A stretch of 64,000 bases of DNA, taken from the NCBI RefSeq assembly GCF_026319365.1, contig NZ_JAPDMS010000002.1, positions 372,001 to 436,000 on the forward strand, given 5' to 3'. A program made the position numbers and the translations under genes. Of this stretch, positions 44,561 through 54,142 are shown in pieces. Every line of letters starts with the position of its first letter. Position 1 is the first letter of the stretch. The notes beneath the pieces are model-generated. The model had not been told where the DNA came from and ran no database searches. It saw only the letters and a list, made by a program, of their open reading frames with translations. This DNA is from Methylophaga sp. OBS1. GTDB lineage: Bacteria > Pseudomonadota > Gammaproteobacteria > Nitrosococcales > Methylophagaceae.

Positions 44561-46099
44561 GTGTTTGAGGTTCACAAATACTCGATCGACAATCTTGTCG
44601 CAATACTGTCAGCTCACACTGAGGCTTCAACTCAGACTGTACTCAACAAATCACATACAACATTTCTAGATGGCTATTTTGGCAACATTGGTGCGAAAAC
44701 TATTGTTTGTGAAACTGAATATGTTGATCATGACTACTTAGAAGACTTCATAAAGTATTATGTCCGCTGTTTTCAAGGATATAACCGGCGATGTGCGAGA
44801 TTACATTTTTTTAGAAATACTTTCGAACACGCAAGCTTCAATAGTCTAATAACCTCTCCTGAAAATACTGAAAACGAGTTAACTCCCAAAATTCTTCAAG
44901 ATAATTATCTTGGGTTTATAGTCCTAAAGCCGTTGCCAAGGACTATTATAGGGAGAACTTGCTTGACGATATATCCACACGATAATAGACGCTATTTCCC
45001 GATTACACGCGAGTACAGTGCCAACTTATTTGGCATGGAGCTACGCGTAAAACACAGTCTAGCTTATCAAGAGCAAGATACTGTGGTGGCAGCATGCGCA
45101 ACCAGTGCTTTATGGTCAGCTTTTCAAGGTACTGGAATTTTATTTCACCACAAAATACCCTCACCCTCTGAAATCACAGATTCAGCTACTGAAACTTTGA
45201 CCAGAAACAGTAGAGCTTTTCCATCGAATGGATTAGATGCGATTGAGATGGCTAGAGCTATTAAAAATGTTGGGCTTGAACCTTATCACGTAGCAGCGGG
45301 AAATGAGCATATTACTATCGGGACTATATATGCTTACCTCAAGGCAAAAATACCAATAATTCTAGGTTTTTGGATCGTTGATGATCATCAGCAGTTTATT
45401 GGTAAACACGCTGTTGCAGTCACTGGTTACAGTCTGAATGATGCGGCTCATCCCAAAAGTCTTCAAGGAGCAGACTTTAACTTGAAGGCCACGGCCATAG
45501 ACAAACTTTATGTCCATGACGATCAAGTCGGACCATTCTCACGTATGTTAAATGACGGTCAATCGGTGAGGGTCAATAATGGTCAGCTGATAAAAGATGT
45601 CTGGTCTCTTTCTTCAGGTTATGGACAACCAACTATTAAAAATGCTAGAGCTGTCCCAGACTTACTTTTGGTTCCACTGAATCCGAAAATAAGAATACCT
45701 TTCAGTGAGATACATGACCTTGCGATTGAAATAGATTCACTTTTGAAGCAGATATTTGTTGGAAGAAATATTGTTTGGGACATTTTTGCATCAACAATCA
45801 ATGAAATTAAAACGGATATTTTCAATAATTCAAGTGTGAGTGCTGCGGAAAGGAATCGTTTGTTACTTCAGTCAATGCCTAAGCATATATGGAAAGCTCA
45901 GGTCACTATCTCAGATCTAATTGCTTTTGATCTGTTATTTGATGCCACGGATATAGAGCAAGGTGATTCTTTTGTAGCATGTATCTGTTATGACAAAAAT
46001 ACATGTGATGAGGTAAAGCAGGGATTTTCTGACTCACTCTTCGATGAGGAGCAATTTGAGAGATTCCGCTCAATAATTGACTGGTTTAGAGCCATCTAA
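44561..46099 (+). CDS. C39/papain-like cysteine peptidase-like protein, unknown role
   Basis: A 512-residue protein starting at GTG 44561 after AGGA. Residues 1-165 are an unrecognised domain. Residues about 166-345 look like a C39/papain-fold peptidase: QDTVVAACATSALWSAF gives Cys179, GKHAVAVTGY gives His283 and KLYVHDDQVGPF gives Asp320/321. The last ~150 residues are another unknown domain. No signal peptide, membrane segment or transporter is present, so bacteriocin processing is unlikely. It is the last gene before the island's right end, a place where defence genes often collect; it could be the toxic effector of a small system with the neighbouring genes (inference). Confidence 0.65.
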   Translation: MFEVHKYSIDNLVAILSAHTEASTQTVLNKSHTTFLDGYFGNIGAKTIVCETEYVDHDYLEDFIKYYVRCFQGYNRRCARLHFFRNTFEHASFNSLITSPENTENELTPKILQDNYLGFIVLKPLPRTIIGRTCLTIYPHDNRRYFPITREYSANLFGMELRVKHSLAYQEQDTVVAACATSALWSAFQGTGILFHHKIPSPSEITDSATETLTRNSRAFPSNGLDAIEMARAIKNVGLEPYHVAAGNEHITIGTIYAYLKAKIPIILGFWIVDDHQQFIGKHAVAVTGYSLNDAAHPKSLQGADFNLKATAIDKLYVHDDQVGPFSRMLNDGQSVRVNNGQLIKDVWSLSSGYGQPTIKNARAVPDLLLVPLNPKIRIPFSEIHDLAIEIDSLLKQIFVGRNIVWDIFASTINEIKTDIFNNSSVSAAERNRLLLQSMPKHIWKAQVTISDLIAFDLLFDATDIEQGDSFVACICYDKNTCDEVKQGFSDSLFDEEQFERFRSIIDWFRAI

Positions 46100-46104
46100 A
46101 GAAC

Positions 46105-46120
46105 AGTCATGATCATGACT
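46105..46120. repeat. 16-bp perfect palindrome after the peptidase-like gene
   Basis: agtcatgatcatgact reads the same on both strands. It begins five bases after the stop codon and about 37 bases before the right arm-type sites. It may be a protein-binding site or a cruciform-type terminator without a T run. Confidence 0.5.
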
Positions 46121-46156
46121 ATTATCCGCTAAAACTGTTTACCAATATTGAATATT

Positions 46157-46176
46157 TGTGCCCAGAATTGTGCCCA
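46157..46176 (+). repeat. right arm-type sites: two TGTGCCCA copies
   Basis: Copies at 46157 and 46169 start 12 bases apart, exactly the spacing of the left pair at 32184 and 32196, and in the same orientation. They lie 30 bases inside the right core repeat. Confidence 0.6.
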
Positions 46177-46206
46177 TTAGTGGCGGTAGAGCAGGCCATG
46201 GACAAG

Positions 46207-46226
46207 TATACAAAGGGTTTCAGGTT
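46207..46226 (+). repeat. candidate attR core
   Basis: tatacaaagggtttcaggtt matches 16 of 20 bases at 32123-32142, including tatac and aagggtt. Beyond it lies only the promoter region of the symporter gene, so it marks the island's right limit. Confidence 0.5.
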
Positions 46227-46280
46227 AATTTCCATTTTCTGCATCGCAATAAGTTTCTCATTACAGCTGGCCGCCCTAGT

Positions 46281-46309
46281 TTGACACTGCCTGCCAACTG
46301 ACATAAGTT
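46281..46309 (+). promoter_or_regulatory. candidate promoter of the symporter gene
   Basis: A perfect TTGACA at 46281-46286 is followed 17 bases later by taagtt, a weak -10. It lies on the chromosomal side of the island border, 29 bases before the symporter start, so insertion of the island would leave it intact. Confidence 0.35.
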
Positions 46310-46337
46310 CAGTCAGTACTCGCTTTAGGAAAACGCT

Positions 46338-47690
46338 ATGGAAACGCTGTCGCAATGGGTCTCCACCCTGTCTGGCTGGGTCTGGGGACCACCTATGTTG
46401 ATCCTGCTGGTCGGCACCGGCGTCTATCTCACTTTCATACTCAAAGGCTTGCAGTTCCGGGCCCTGGGTCATGCTTTCAAACTTGTTTTTGACAGGGATC
46501 TCAAAGGACATGGCGATATCAGCCATTTTGCCGCGTTGACGACCGCACTTGCCGCCACGGTCGGTATCGGCAATATCGTCGGTGTAGCCACCGCCATTAC
46601 GCTGGGTGGTCCCGGCGCTGTATTCTGGATGTGGGTGACCGGCCTGGTGGGCATGGCGACCAAATATGCCGAGGCGCTGCTGGCTGTAAAATACCGGGAA
46701 CAGGGCGAGAATGGCATGCGCGGCGGGCCGATGTATTACATTTCCAAGGGCGCAGGTTTGCCCTGGCTGGGCTGGCTGTTTGCCGTGTTCACCGCCTGTG
46801 CCGCTTTCGGTATCGGCAATATGACTCAGGCCAACTCAGCGGCAGCGGTATTGAAAGAAGTCTTCGGTATGGCTGACTGGCTCACCGGCGGCATCCTGAT
46901 GGCACTGACCGGCCTGGTACTCATCGGCGGGATTCGTTCGATTGGCCGTTTCACTTCGATGCTGGTCCCCTTCATGATTGTGACTTATCTGGGTGCGGCA
47001 CTGGTGGTTATTGCCATGAATGCCAGTGAGGTGCCAGAGGCATTCGGTCTTATCTTCTGGCATGCCTTTAATCCCATCGCAGCCGGTGGTGGTTTTGCCG
47101 GCGCGGCAGTGGCAGCTGCGATTCGTTACGGGGTGGCTCGCGGCGTGTTTTCCAACGAATCCGGGCTGGGGTCAGCACCGATCGCCGCGGCGGCGGCCAG
47201 AACCGGCGACCCGGTCAAACAGGCGCTGGTATCCATGACCCAGACTTTTATTGATACCCTGGTTGTCTGCACTGCCACGGCACTGGTGATTCTCACCGCC
47301 GATGTCTGGCGCGAAGGGGTTAGTGCAGGCATTCTGACCAGTCTGAGTTTTGCGCAAACACTGGGTGAGACTGGGACGATAATCGTTGCTGTGGCAACGG
47401 CTTTGTTTGCTTTTTCCACCCTGATAGGCTGGAGCTATTATGGCGAGAAAGCGATTGAGTATCTGTTCAATGAACGCGCGATTATCGTGTTCCGGATGGT
47501 GTTTGTATTGGTGGTGATGGTCGGGGCCACCCGTGAGCTCAGCTTTGTCTGGAATTTTTCTGATTTGATGAACGGCCTCATGGCAATTCCCAACCTGATA
47601 GGTATTCTGTTGTTATCCGGCGTCGTCAGACAGGAAAGCCGACGTTATTTTGCGATAACAGCTGCTGAGGATCGTCAAAACATCACATAA
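46338..47690 (+). CDS. alanine/glycine:cation symporter (AGCS family)
   Basis: A 450-residue inner-membrane transporter with about 11 helices. Family marks are the N-terminal GPPMLILLVGTGVYLTF, the conserved HFAALTTALAATVGIGNIVGVATAI and a middle RGVFSNESGLGSAPIAAAAA. It takes up alanine or glycine with Na+ or H+. The gene is on the chromosomal side of the island border. It is followed by corA 40 bases later. Confidence 0.92.
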   Translation: METLSQWVSTLSGWVWGPPMLILLVGTGVYLTFILKGLQFRALGHAFKLVFDRDLKGHGDISHFAALTTALAATVGIGNIVGVATAITLGGPGAVFWMWVTGLVGMATKYAEALLAVKYREQGENGMRGGPMYYISKGAGLPWLGWLFAVFTACAAFGIGNMTQANSAAAVLKEVFGMADWLTGGILMALTGLVLIGGIRSIGRFTSMLVPFMIVTYLGAALVVIAMNASEVPEAFGLIFWHAFNPIAAGGGFAGAAVAAAIRYGVARGVFSNESGLGSAPIAAAAARTGDPVKQALVSMTQTFIDTLVVCTATALVILTADVWREGVSAGILTSLSFAQTLGETGTIIVAVATALFAFSTLIGWSYYGEKAIEYLFNERAIIVFRMVFVLVVMVGATRELSFVWNFSDLMNGLMAIPNLIGILLLSGVVRQESRRYFAITAAEDRQNIT

Positions 47691-47730
47691 GCTCGCTAAG
47701 CTGAGCTTTTGACCGCCGACAGGAGTTGTA

Positions 47731-48684
47731 ATGTTACGTCTGTATCAGATTGAGCATGGATTGATTCAGGAAATCCCACTGGATGAGTCGCGGCTGGAGA
47801 GCCAGTTGCTGGCAGCGGACTGGATTGATGCGCTTGAACCGGACGAGCAGGAGCGTGCGTTACTGGCGAAACTGTTCAGTGATGAGCTGCCGGACGTCGA
47901 TGATGTCGAGGAAATCGAAGCCTCGGCGCGCTGTTTTACCGATCAGGATGGTCTCCACCTGCATACCCTGTTTCTGGGCATGGCCGAAGGTCGCCATCAT
48001 ACGGTTTCAGTCGCCTTTGTACTGCAGCCCGAGCGACTGATCGCAATTCGCGACGGTGAACTCAGTGATTTCCGCCTGCTGAGAATGCGTGCCCGTCGCG
48101 GTCAGGTCAGCTGTGAAACACCGACGGAACTGCTGGTGACCCTGTTTGAGCAGAAAGTGGAAAACCACGCCGATAATATCGAGGATATTCATCATCAGCT
48201 GGAGCGGGTCAGCCACGCCGTGCTGGAAGATGAAGCCGCCGATCTTGAAGCCGCTATCAGTCAGCTGGCACGTCTGGAAGACAGTAACGGCAAAATCCGC
48301 CTGTGTCTGATGGATACCCAGCGTGATATCTCGTTTATGCTGCGGCATTTACGGGAGCCATCGCAGCAGCGCGATACGCTCTATGAAATCGGTCGCGATC
48401 TGGAAACACTGATGACCCACACCAGTTTCCTGTTCGACAAAATCAACTTTCTGATGGATTCAACCCAGGGTTTTATCAACATCCGTCAGGCGCAGATCAT
48501 CAAAACCTTTTCGATTGCCGCTGTGGTCTTCCTGCCGCCAACGCTGATTGCCAGTATCTACGGCATGAATTTCGAGTTCATGCCTGAGCTTGACTGGCAA
48601 TACGGCTATCCGCTGGCTATCGGTCTTATGGTGGCTGCGGGTATGGCGCCTTATTTCTATTTCAAGCGAAAAGGCTGGCTGTAA
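47731..48684 (+). CDS. corA: CorA-family divalent cation transporter
   Basis: A 317-residue protein with a long cytoplasmic domain rich in acidic and helical segments (residues 1-255) and two C-terminal membrane helices. The family signature YGMNFEFMPEL, the GMN selectivity loop, lies between the helices. It conducts Mg2+ or a related divalent ion as a pentamer; ZntB-type zinc transport is the alternative. AGGAG lies before its start. Confidence 0.88.
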   Translation: MLRLYQIEHGLIQEIPLDESRLESQLLAADWIDALEPDEQERALLAKLFSDELPDVDDVEEIEASARCFTDQDGLHLHTLFLGMAEGRHHTVSVAFVLQPERLIAIRDGELSDFRLLRMRARRGQVSCETPTELLVTLFEQKVENHADNIEDIHHQLERVSHAVLEDEAADLEAAISQLARLEDSNGKIRLCLMDTQRDISFMLRHLREPSQQRDTLYEIGRDLETLMTHTSFLFDKINFLMDSTQGFINIRQAQIIKTFSIAAVVFLPPTLIASIYGMNFEFMPELDWQYGYPLAIGLMVAAGMAPYFYFKRKGWL

Positions 48685-48731
48685 TCACCGTTGCGATGAT
48701 GCCGAAGCGATAAACCAAAAAGGAGAGAAAT

Positions 48732-49286
48732 ATGAGCAGACATTTTGACGAGGCCATGGGGCTGAGTGAAACCCACGATCCAGCCACCCATGACTTTGTG
48801 TTCAACCAAACCATGTTTCGGATTAAAGATCCCGAGCGCACGCTGAAATTTTACAGTGAAGTCATGGGCATGACCCTGGTTAAACGCTTTGATTTCCCGG
48901 CGATGGAATTCACGCTCTATTTTATGGCGGCTTTGTCACCGGAGCAGGCCGAAGCTATTTCTGAGGACAATGAAGAGAGAATCAAGCAGACCTTTGCCAT
49001 GCCGGCGATGCTGGAACTGACCCATAACTGGGGCGATGAAGACAAGGACGAAGTCAGTTATCACAATGGCAACAGTGATCCGCGCGGTTTCGGCCATATT
49101 GGTTTCGCCGTGTCGGATATTGATGCGGCCTGCGAGCGTTTCGAGAAAATGGGGGTGCCGTTTGTGAAAAAGCCCAATGATGGAAAAATGAAGGGTATTG
49201 CTTTCATACAGGATCCGGATGGCTACTGGATCGAAATCTTTACCCCCGCGCGTCAGCCCGGGTTGTTGAAGGAACATCTGGCCTGA
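48732..49286 (+). CDS. gloA: lactoylglutathione lyase (glyoxalase I)
   Basis: A 184-residue metalloenzyme that converts the hemithioacetal of methylglyoxal and glutathione to S-lactoylglutathione. It has [18 protein letters not shown] at the start of the first beta-alpha module, [19 protein letters not shown] in the second and [10 protein letters not shown] with a metal-binding Glu at the end. The length is that of the longer glyoxalase I form. AGGAGAG precedes the start, and a terminator follows. Confidence 0.93.
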   Translation: MSRHFDEAMGLSETHDPATHDFVFNQTMFRIKDPERTLKFYSEVMGMTLVKRFDFPAMEFTLYFMAALSPEQAEAISEDNEERIKQTFAMPAMLELTHNWGDEDKDEVSYHNGNSDPRGFGHIGFAVSDIDAACERFEKMGVPFVKKPNDGKMKGIAFIQDPDGYWIEIFTPARQPGLLKEHLA

Positions 49287-49298
49287 CAGCCAGACAAT

Positions 49299-49324
49299 AA
49301 AAAGGGGCGTAAAGCCCCTTTTTT
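49299..49324 (+). terminator. terminator after gloA
   Basis: The stem aaggggc / gcccctt with a 5-base loop is flanked by A on the left and T on the right, so it may work in both directions, for gloA and for the minus-strand miniprotein gene. Confidence 0.82.
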
Positions 49325-49335
49325 CGTTGCCCGGT

Positions 49336-49515
49336 TCAGCCCTTGGGTCCAAGGAAGAACCAGATAATCAGGCCAACTAATGGGAACAGCAGCAAAATCA
49401 AAATCCACAATGCTTTAGCGCCGCCGCCGGCCGGACTGTTTGCTACCTTGATAATGGCCCAGATAACAATAATCAGCCAGATAAGACCTAATAACCCACC
49501 TACTTCTACTCCCAT
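49336..49515 (-). CDS. PLDc_N-domain membrane miniprotein
   Basis: A 59-residue protein starting MGVEVGGLLGLIWLIIVIWA and ending LIIWFFLGPKG. It has two membrane helices joined by a polar Asn/Gly-rich turn (KVANSPAGGGAKA). This is the PLDc_N motif normally found at the N-terminus of cardiolipin synthases, here alone as a short protein, a common stand-alone form. The start has GGAGAG upstream. The function of stand-alone PLDc_N proteins is unknown. Confidence 0.82.
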   Translation of the reverse strand: MGVEVGGLLGLIWLIIVIWAIIKVANSPAGGGAKALWILILLLFPLVGLIIWFFLGPKG

Positions 49516-49587
49516 TATTCTCTCCTTGTTGTTGTGTAATGCAGTGCCAGATTAATAGAAATTTCTCATCAGAACAAACCTTTGAAT

Positions 49588-51000
49588 TCACAGTTCTGCC
49601 GAATCAGCATAAAGGCCCCCACCCAATGCTTTAAACAGCGTTAACTGGTTTCGCAGTCGCTGTAGATCAATATCAATCAGGTTCAATTGACTGTTAATCG
49701 CGCTGCGCTGTGCATCCAGCACATCGAGATAGCTGTCAACGCCGGCATTGAAGCGGGACCGGGCGAGTGCCAGGCTGCGCTGTGTGGCCTTAGTCAGATC
49801 CTGCTGTGCTTTTAGCTGGTCATCCAGTGTGATCCGGGCCTCCATTTCATCGCGGACTTCTTTGAAGGCCTGCTGTATCACTTGCTGATACTGGGCAATA
49901 GTAATGTCTTTCTGTAATTCTGCGACATCCAGATTGGCCTGGTTCACACCCCAGTCCAGTAAAGGTAGCGTGAACTGTGGTGCAATCTGCCACTGGCGGC
50001 TGCCGCTGTCACTGAGCTGGGCCGGAGTACTGCCAGCAAGACCCAGACTGGCAGTCAGACTGATCCGTGGGAAAAAGGCGGCGCGTGCCGCACCGATATC
50101 GGCATTGGCCGACTTAATCTGATATTCCGCCTGCAATACATCGGGACGTGTCAACAGCACATCAGAAGCCAGGTCGACAGGTAAATCCTGCAACTGACCG
50201 ATTTTTCCCCATTCAGACTGCCACTGGGATTTATCCAGGTTCTGTCCTGTTAACAGTTGGAGGCTGGTAAAGAACTGATTGGCCTGCTGGCGGTACTGCG
50301 CCTCAAGGATCCGAGCTTCATGCACGGCGGTTTCCGCCTGTCTCAGATCCAGCTCGGAGGCGAGGCCATTAGCAAAGCGTTTGTTTATTAGCTGATAACT
50401 CTCTTCACGTGCCTGTCGGGTTTCAGTTGCCAGTGCTGTCTGCGCTTCCGCGGCCTGCCAGCTGAACCAGCTGTCAGCCACTTCGGCAATCAGACTGAGC
50501 TGGGCACTGTCTCGTGCAGTGCGACTGGCAAAATATTGCTGCAGGGCGGATTCAGAAAGACTTTCAATTCGGCCGAAAAAGTCGATTTCCCAGCTGGTTA
50601 TACCCAGGCCAACGCTGTACTGTTCAGTGATACCGCTTCTGCCTGCAAAACTCAGAGATTCGGGTGTCCGGCTACGGCTGGCTTCACCCTGAGCATCGAC
50701 AGCAGGCAAGCGAGCCGCTCGCTGTATCCGATACTGCTGCTGCAGTTGCTGCACGCTCAGCGCGTCTACCTTTAGCGCTTGATTCTGCGTCAATGCCATC
50801 TCAATCAATTGTTGCAGTGCACTATCGCGGTAAAAGTCCTGCCAGCCGAGTTCGGCCACAACCATGCTGTCAGTATCGCTGTGTGTCTGTTGCGCCAGGT
50901 CAATAACCGGTTCCGGCCGCTGATAATCCGGGATCATTGAGCAGGCCGATGCAAGCAGCATCAGGCAGGCTGCTGCGCTGAGTCTGGTGATATTGTTCAT
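49588..51000 (-). CDS. RND efflux outer-membrane lipoprotein (OprM/NodT family)
   Basis: A 470-residue outer-membrane channel. The signal peptide ends in a lipobox LLASAC, so Cys20 should be lipidated. Two TolC-like halves follow with long helices (for example [16 protein letters not shown] and [21 protein letters not shown]). It forms the exit duct of the efflux pump encoded upstream on the same strand. It overlaps the permease gene by 4 bases. Confidence 0.92.
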   Translation of the reverse strand: MNNITRLSAAACLMLLASACSMIPDYQRPEPVIDLAQQTHSDTDSMVVAELGWQDFYRDSALQQLIEMALTQNQALKVDALSVQQLQQQYRIQRAARLPAVDAQGEASRSRTPESLSFAGRSGITEQYSVGLGITSWEIDFFGRIESLSESALQQYFASRTARDSAQLSLIAEVADSWFSWQAAEAQTALATETRQAREESYQLINKRFANGLASELDLRQAETAVHEARILEAQYRQQANQFFTSLQLLTGQNLDKSQWQSEWGKIGQLQDLPVDLASDVLLTRPDVLQAEYQIKSANADIGAARAAFFPRISLTASLGLAGSTPAQLSDSGSRQWQIAPQFTLPLLDWGVNQANLDVAELQKDITIAQYQQVIQQAFKEVRDEMEARITLDDQLKAQQDLTKATQRSLALARSRFNAGVDSYLDVLDAQRSAINSQLNLIDIDLQRLRNQLTLFKALGGGLYADSAEL

Positions 51001-54000
51001 GCCCTTATCTCCTCTGCGCTTTCACTGTCGTTTTGCTTGCGGCTGAGTCGCTCGGCCAGGCTGAAGACCACCACAAAGAAGACCGGAATGAAGAATACCG
51101 CCAGCACTGTCGCAGTAAAAATACCACCGAAGACGCCGGTGCCAATCGCATTTTGACTGGCGGAGCCGGCCCCGGCGGCAATCATCAGTGGTGTGACCCC
51201 CAGCATAAAGGTCAGTGAGGTCATCAGTATCGGTCGTAGCCGCATCCGCACTGCTTCCAGCGTCGCCTCGTTGAGAGACATGCCTTTCTCATAAAGAGAT
51301 TTGGCGAACTCGACGATAAGTATCGCGTTTCTGGATGACAGGCCAATCGTCGTCAGCAGCCCAACCTGGAAAAACACATCATTGGACAGGTCGCGCAGCA
51401 AGGCAAAGAGAACGGCCCCCAACACCCCGAGTGGCACCACCAGCATGACCGAGAAGGGGACCGACCAGCTTTCATAAAGGGCGGCCAGGCAGAGGAAGAC
51501 GACCAGAATCGACACGGCGTAGAGTAGCGGTGCTTGATCACCGGACTGGCGCTCCTGTAAAGACAGCCCGGTCCACTCGAAACCAATGCCTTCAGGTAAC
51601 TGCGACACCAGTCTCTCCATAATCTGCATGGCAACGCCTGAGCTGACACCGGGCGCACCTTCACCCTGAATGTTGACAGAAGACACGCCATTGTAGCGCT
51701 CCAACCGGGGTGAGCCGTAAATCCAGCGACTTTCAGTCAACGAAGCCAGTGATACCATTTCATTGTTATCATTACGCACATACCATTCACCCACATCATC
51801 CGGCATCATCCGATAGGGTGCATCGCCCTGTACGTAGACACGTTTGATACGCCCTTGATCAATGAAGTCATTGACGTAGCTTGAGGCCCAGGCGGTGCTG
51901 AAGGTATTGTTGATATCGCTTAGATCGACGCCAAAGGCGGCTGCTTTGGTGTGATCGACATCCAGTTTGAATTGCGGTGTATCGTCCTGACCATTATGGC
52001 GAACGCCGGTCAGCATCGGCTCCTGCGCTGCCAGTTGCAGTAACTGACTGCGCGCATCCATCAGGGCCTTATGACCCAGTCCACCCAGATCCTGCAGTTG
52101 CATTTCAAAACCACTGGCGTTGCCCAGTTCACGGATAGGCGGGGGGGCAATAGCAAAAGCCATCGCATTTTTGAGGCCGGCAAAATACGCATTTGCTCTG
52201 GCTGCCACCTGCTGCACGTGCTGCTCGGGTTCTGTGCGCTCATTCCAGTCTTTCATATTGATAAAGGCAAGGCCGTTGTTCTGACCACGCCCCCCGAAGC
52301 TGAAGCCAATCACTGAGAATACTGACTCGACATTGTCTTTTTCCTGTTCCAGATAAAAGTCTTCGACTTTGTTCATTACCTCAATAGAGCGCTCCATCGA
52401 TGCGTTGGGGGGTAACACCATCTGGTTGAACATCAGTCCCTGATCCTCTTCCGGCAGGAAAGAGCCGGGCAACCGGGTAAACAGAACCGCCAGTACCGCA
52501 ACTATCACGACATAAATCAGCATATAACGGCCACTTCGACCAATCATGTGCTCAACACTGCGCTGATAGCTATGCGAAGCGCGGTTGAAATTGCGATTGA
52601 ACCAGCCGAAAAAGCCTTTGCGATCCTCTGGTTCTTCATTACTAGGTTTGAGAAATGCTGCACACAGCGCGGGGGTTAGCGTCAGCGCCACCAGGACCGA
52701 CAGAGCCATGGCGGAGACCACAGCAATCGAAAACTGTCGGTATATGACACCGGTGGAACCGCCGAAAAATGCCATCGGAATAAACACGGCCGATACCACC
52801 AGGGCAATACCGACTAAAGCGCCTGTGATCTGATCCATCGACTTACGTGTTGCCTCTCTGGGCGACAGGCGGTCTTCGTGCATGACCCGCTCTACGTTTT
52901 CCACTACCACAATGGCATCATCGACCAGCAAACCGATCGCCAGCACCATCGCGAACATGGTCAGCGTATTGATGGAATAACCGAAGGCATAGAGCACAGC
53001 GAATGTGCCTAAAAGCACGATCGGCACGGTGATGGTGGGAATCAGCGTAGCGCGGAAATTCTGCAGGAACAGATACATGACCAGGAATACCAGTACGATA
53101 GCTTCCAGCAGGGTGTGCACCACACTCTCAATCGACAGTTTGACAAAGGGGGTAGTGTCATAGGGATAGACGACTTCCAGCCCTTGCGGGAAGAAGTCGT
53201 CTAACTGGCTGATTCGCTCACGGACATTGGCTGCTGTGTCCAGCGCATTGGCGCCGGAGGCAAGGCTGATACCAATACCGGCAGCGGGTTGCTTGTTATA
53301 TTCGGTTTCGTACTGGTAATTCTCACCGCCCAGTTCTACCCGGGCGACATCGCCCAGACGGACACGGGAACCATCCTGATTCACCCTGAGGATAATATTG
53401 CTGAACTCTTCCGGTGTTTCCAGCCGGGTCTGAACCACGATATTGGCATTGAACTGCTGATCAGCCACCGCGGGCGAACCGCCTAATTCACCGGCGGCAA
53501 TCTGGGCATTCTGAGCGCGGATCGCCAGCACGACATCACCGGTAGTCAGCTTGTAATGATTGAGTTGCTGGGGATTGAGCCAGATCCGCATCGCATACTG
53601 TGAACCGAAGATTTGAATCCGGCCGACGCCGTTGACCCGGCTCAGCGGATCCTGAATGTTGGCGCCAACATAATCGGCGATATCGTAGCGATCCATACTA
53701 CCGTCAGCAGATACAAAGCCCAGCACCATGAGAAAGCCGGTGCTGGATTTAGTCACGCGAATGCCCTGCTCCTGAACTTCCTGCGGCAGCAGCGGCATCG
53801 CAGACTGTAATTTGTTCTGAACCTGGACCTGGGCAATATCCGGGTCGGTGCCAGCCTCAAAGGTGATGGTAAGTTGACCGATGCCAGTGGAATCGCTGGT
53901 GGCTGACATGTACAACACATTGTCGATACCGGTCAGATTCTGCTCCAGAACCTGTATCACTGAATCTTCCACTGTCGCCGCTGAAGCACCCGGATAGGTG

Positions 54001-54140
54001 GTACGTATTTCCACCGAGGGCGGTGCTACTTCCGGGTATTGTGAGACCGGCAACTGAAAGATGGCCAGTAAGCCGGACAGCATGATCAGGATCGCGATAA
54101 CCCAGGCAAAAACCGGACGATCAATAAAAAACCGCGCCAT
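50997..54140 (-). CDS. RND multidrug efflux permease (AcrB/MexB family, HAE1)
   Basis: A 1047-residue, 12-helix inner-membrane pump beginning [18 protein letters not shown]. It has two large periplasmic loops and the proton-relay Asp pair in [18 protein letters not shown]. It exports drugs, detergents or solvents using the proton gradient, with the adaptor and outer-membrane channel. It sits third in the TetR-adaptor-permease-channel operon. The substrate range cannot be read. Confidence 0.95.
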   Translation of the reverse strand: MARFFIDRPVFAWVIAILIMLSGLLAIFQLPVSQYPEVAPPSVEIRTTYPGASAATVEDSVIQVLEQNLTGIDNVLYMSATSDSTGIGQLTITFEAGTDPDIAQVQVQNKLQSAMPLLPQEVQEQGIRVTKSSTGFLMVLGFVSADGSMDRYDIADYVGANIQDPLSRVNGVGRIQIFGSQYAMRIWLNPQQLNHYKLTTGDVVLAIRAQNAQIAAGELGGSPAVADQQFNANIVVQTRLETPEEFSNIILRVNQDGSRVRLGDVARVELGGENYQYETEYNKQPAAGIGISLASGANALDTAANVRERISQLDDFFPQGLEVVYPYDTTPFVKLSIESVVHTLLEAIVLVFLVMYLFLQNFRATLIPTITVPIVLLGTFAVLYAFGYSINTLTMFAMVLAIGLLVDDAIVVVENVERVMHEDRLSPREATRKSMDQITGALVGIALVVSAVFIPMAFFGGSTGVIYRQFSIAVVSAMALSVLVALTLTPALCAAFLKPSNEEPEDRKGFFGWFNRNFNRASHSYQRSVEHMIGRSGRYMLIYVVIVAVLAVLFTRLPGSFLPEEDQGLMFNQMVLPPNASMERSIEVMNKVEDFYLEQEKDNVESVFSVIGFSFGGRGQNNGLAFINMKDWNERTEPEQHVQQVAARANAYFAGLKNAMAFAIAPPPIRELGNASGFEMQLQDLGGLGHKALMDARSQLLQLAAQEPMLTGVRHNGQDDTPQFKLDVDHTKAAAFGVDLSDINNTFSTAWASSYVNDFIDQGRIKRVYVQGDAPYRMMPDDVGEWYVRNDNNEMVSLASLTESRWIYGSPRLERYNGVSSVNIQGEGAPGVSSGVAMQIMERLVSQLPEGIGFEWTGLSLQERQSGDQAPLLYAVSILVVFLCLAALYESWSVPFSVMLVVPLGVLGAVLFALLRDLSNDVFFQVGLLTTIGLSSRNAILIVEFAKSLYEKGMSLNEATLEAVRMRLRPILMTSLTFMLGVTPLMIAAGAGSASQNAIGTGVFGGIFTATVLAVFFIPVFFVVVFSLAERLSRKQNDSESAEEIRA

Positions 54141-54142
54141 AA

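Larger units (their letters stand above)
32123..46226. mobile_element. integrative element (genomic island) inserted after mnmE
   Basis: About 14.1 kb. Its borders are an imperfect direct repeat (32123-32142 and 46207-46226), with TGTGCCCA pairs just inside each end. It begins with an intact tyrosine integrase and holds an AlpA-type regulator with a small replication module, a type ISP restriction-modification enzyme, and a SLOG / small protein / C39-like group. By eye its base composition is more AT-rich than the flanks (for example about 37% G+C in 38101-38160). No conjugation or capsid genes are seen, so it is probably mobilised by other elements or is satellite-like. Confidence 0.72.

Noticed and set aside
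46122..46526. Minus-strand frame across the right island border
   Set aside because: It spans attR and runs into the symporter gene in antisense; composition is not protein-like.
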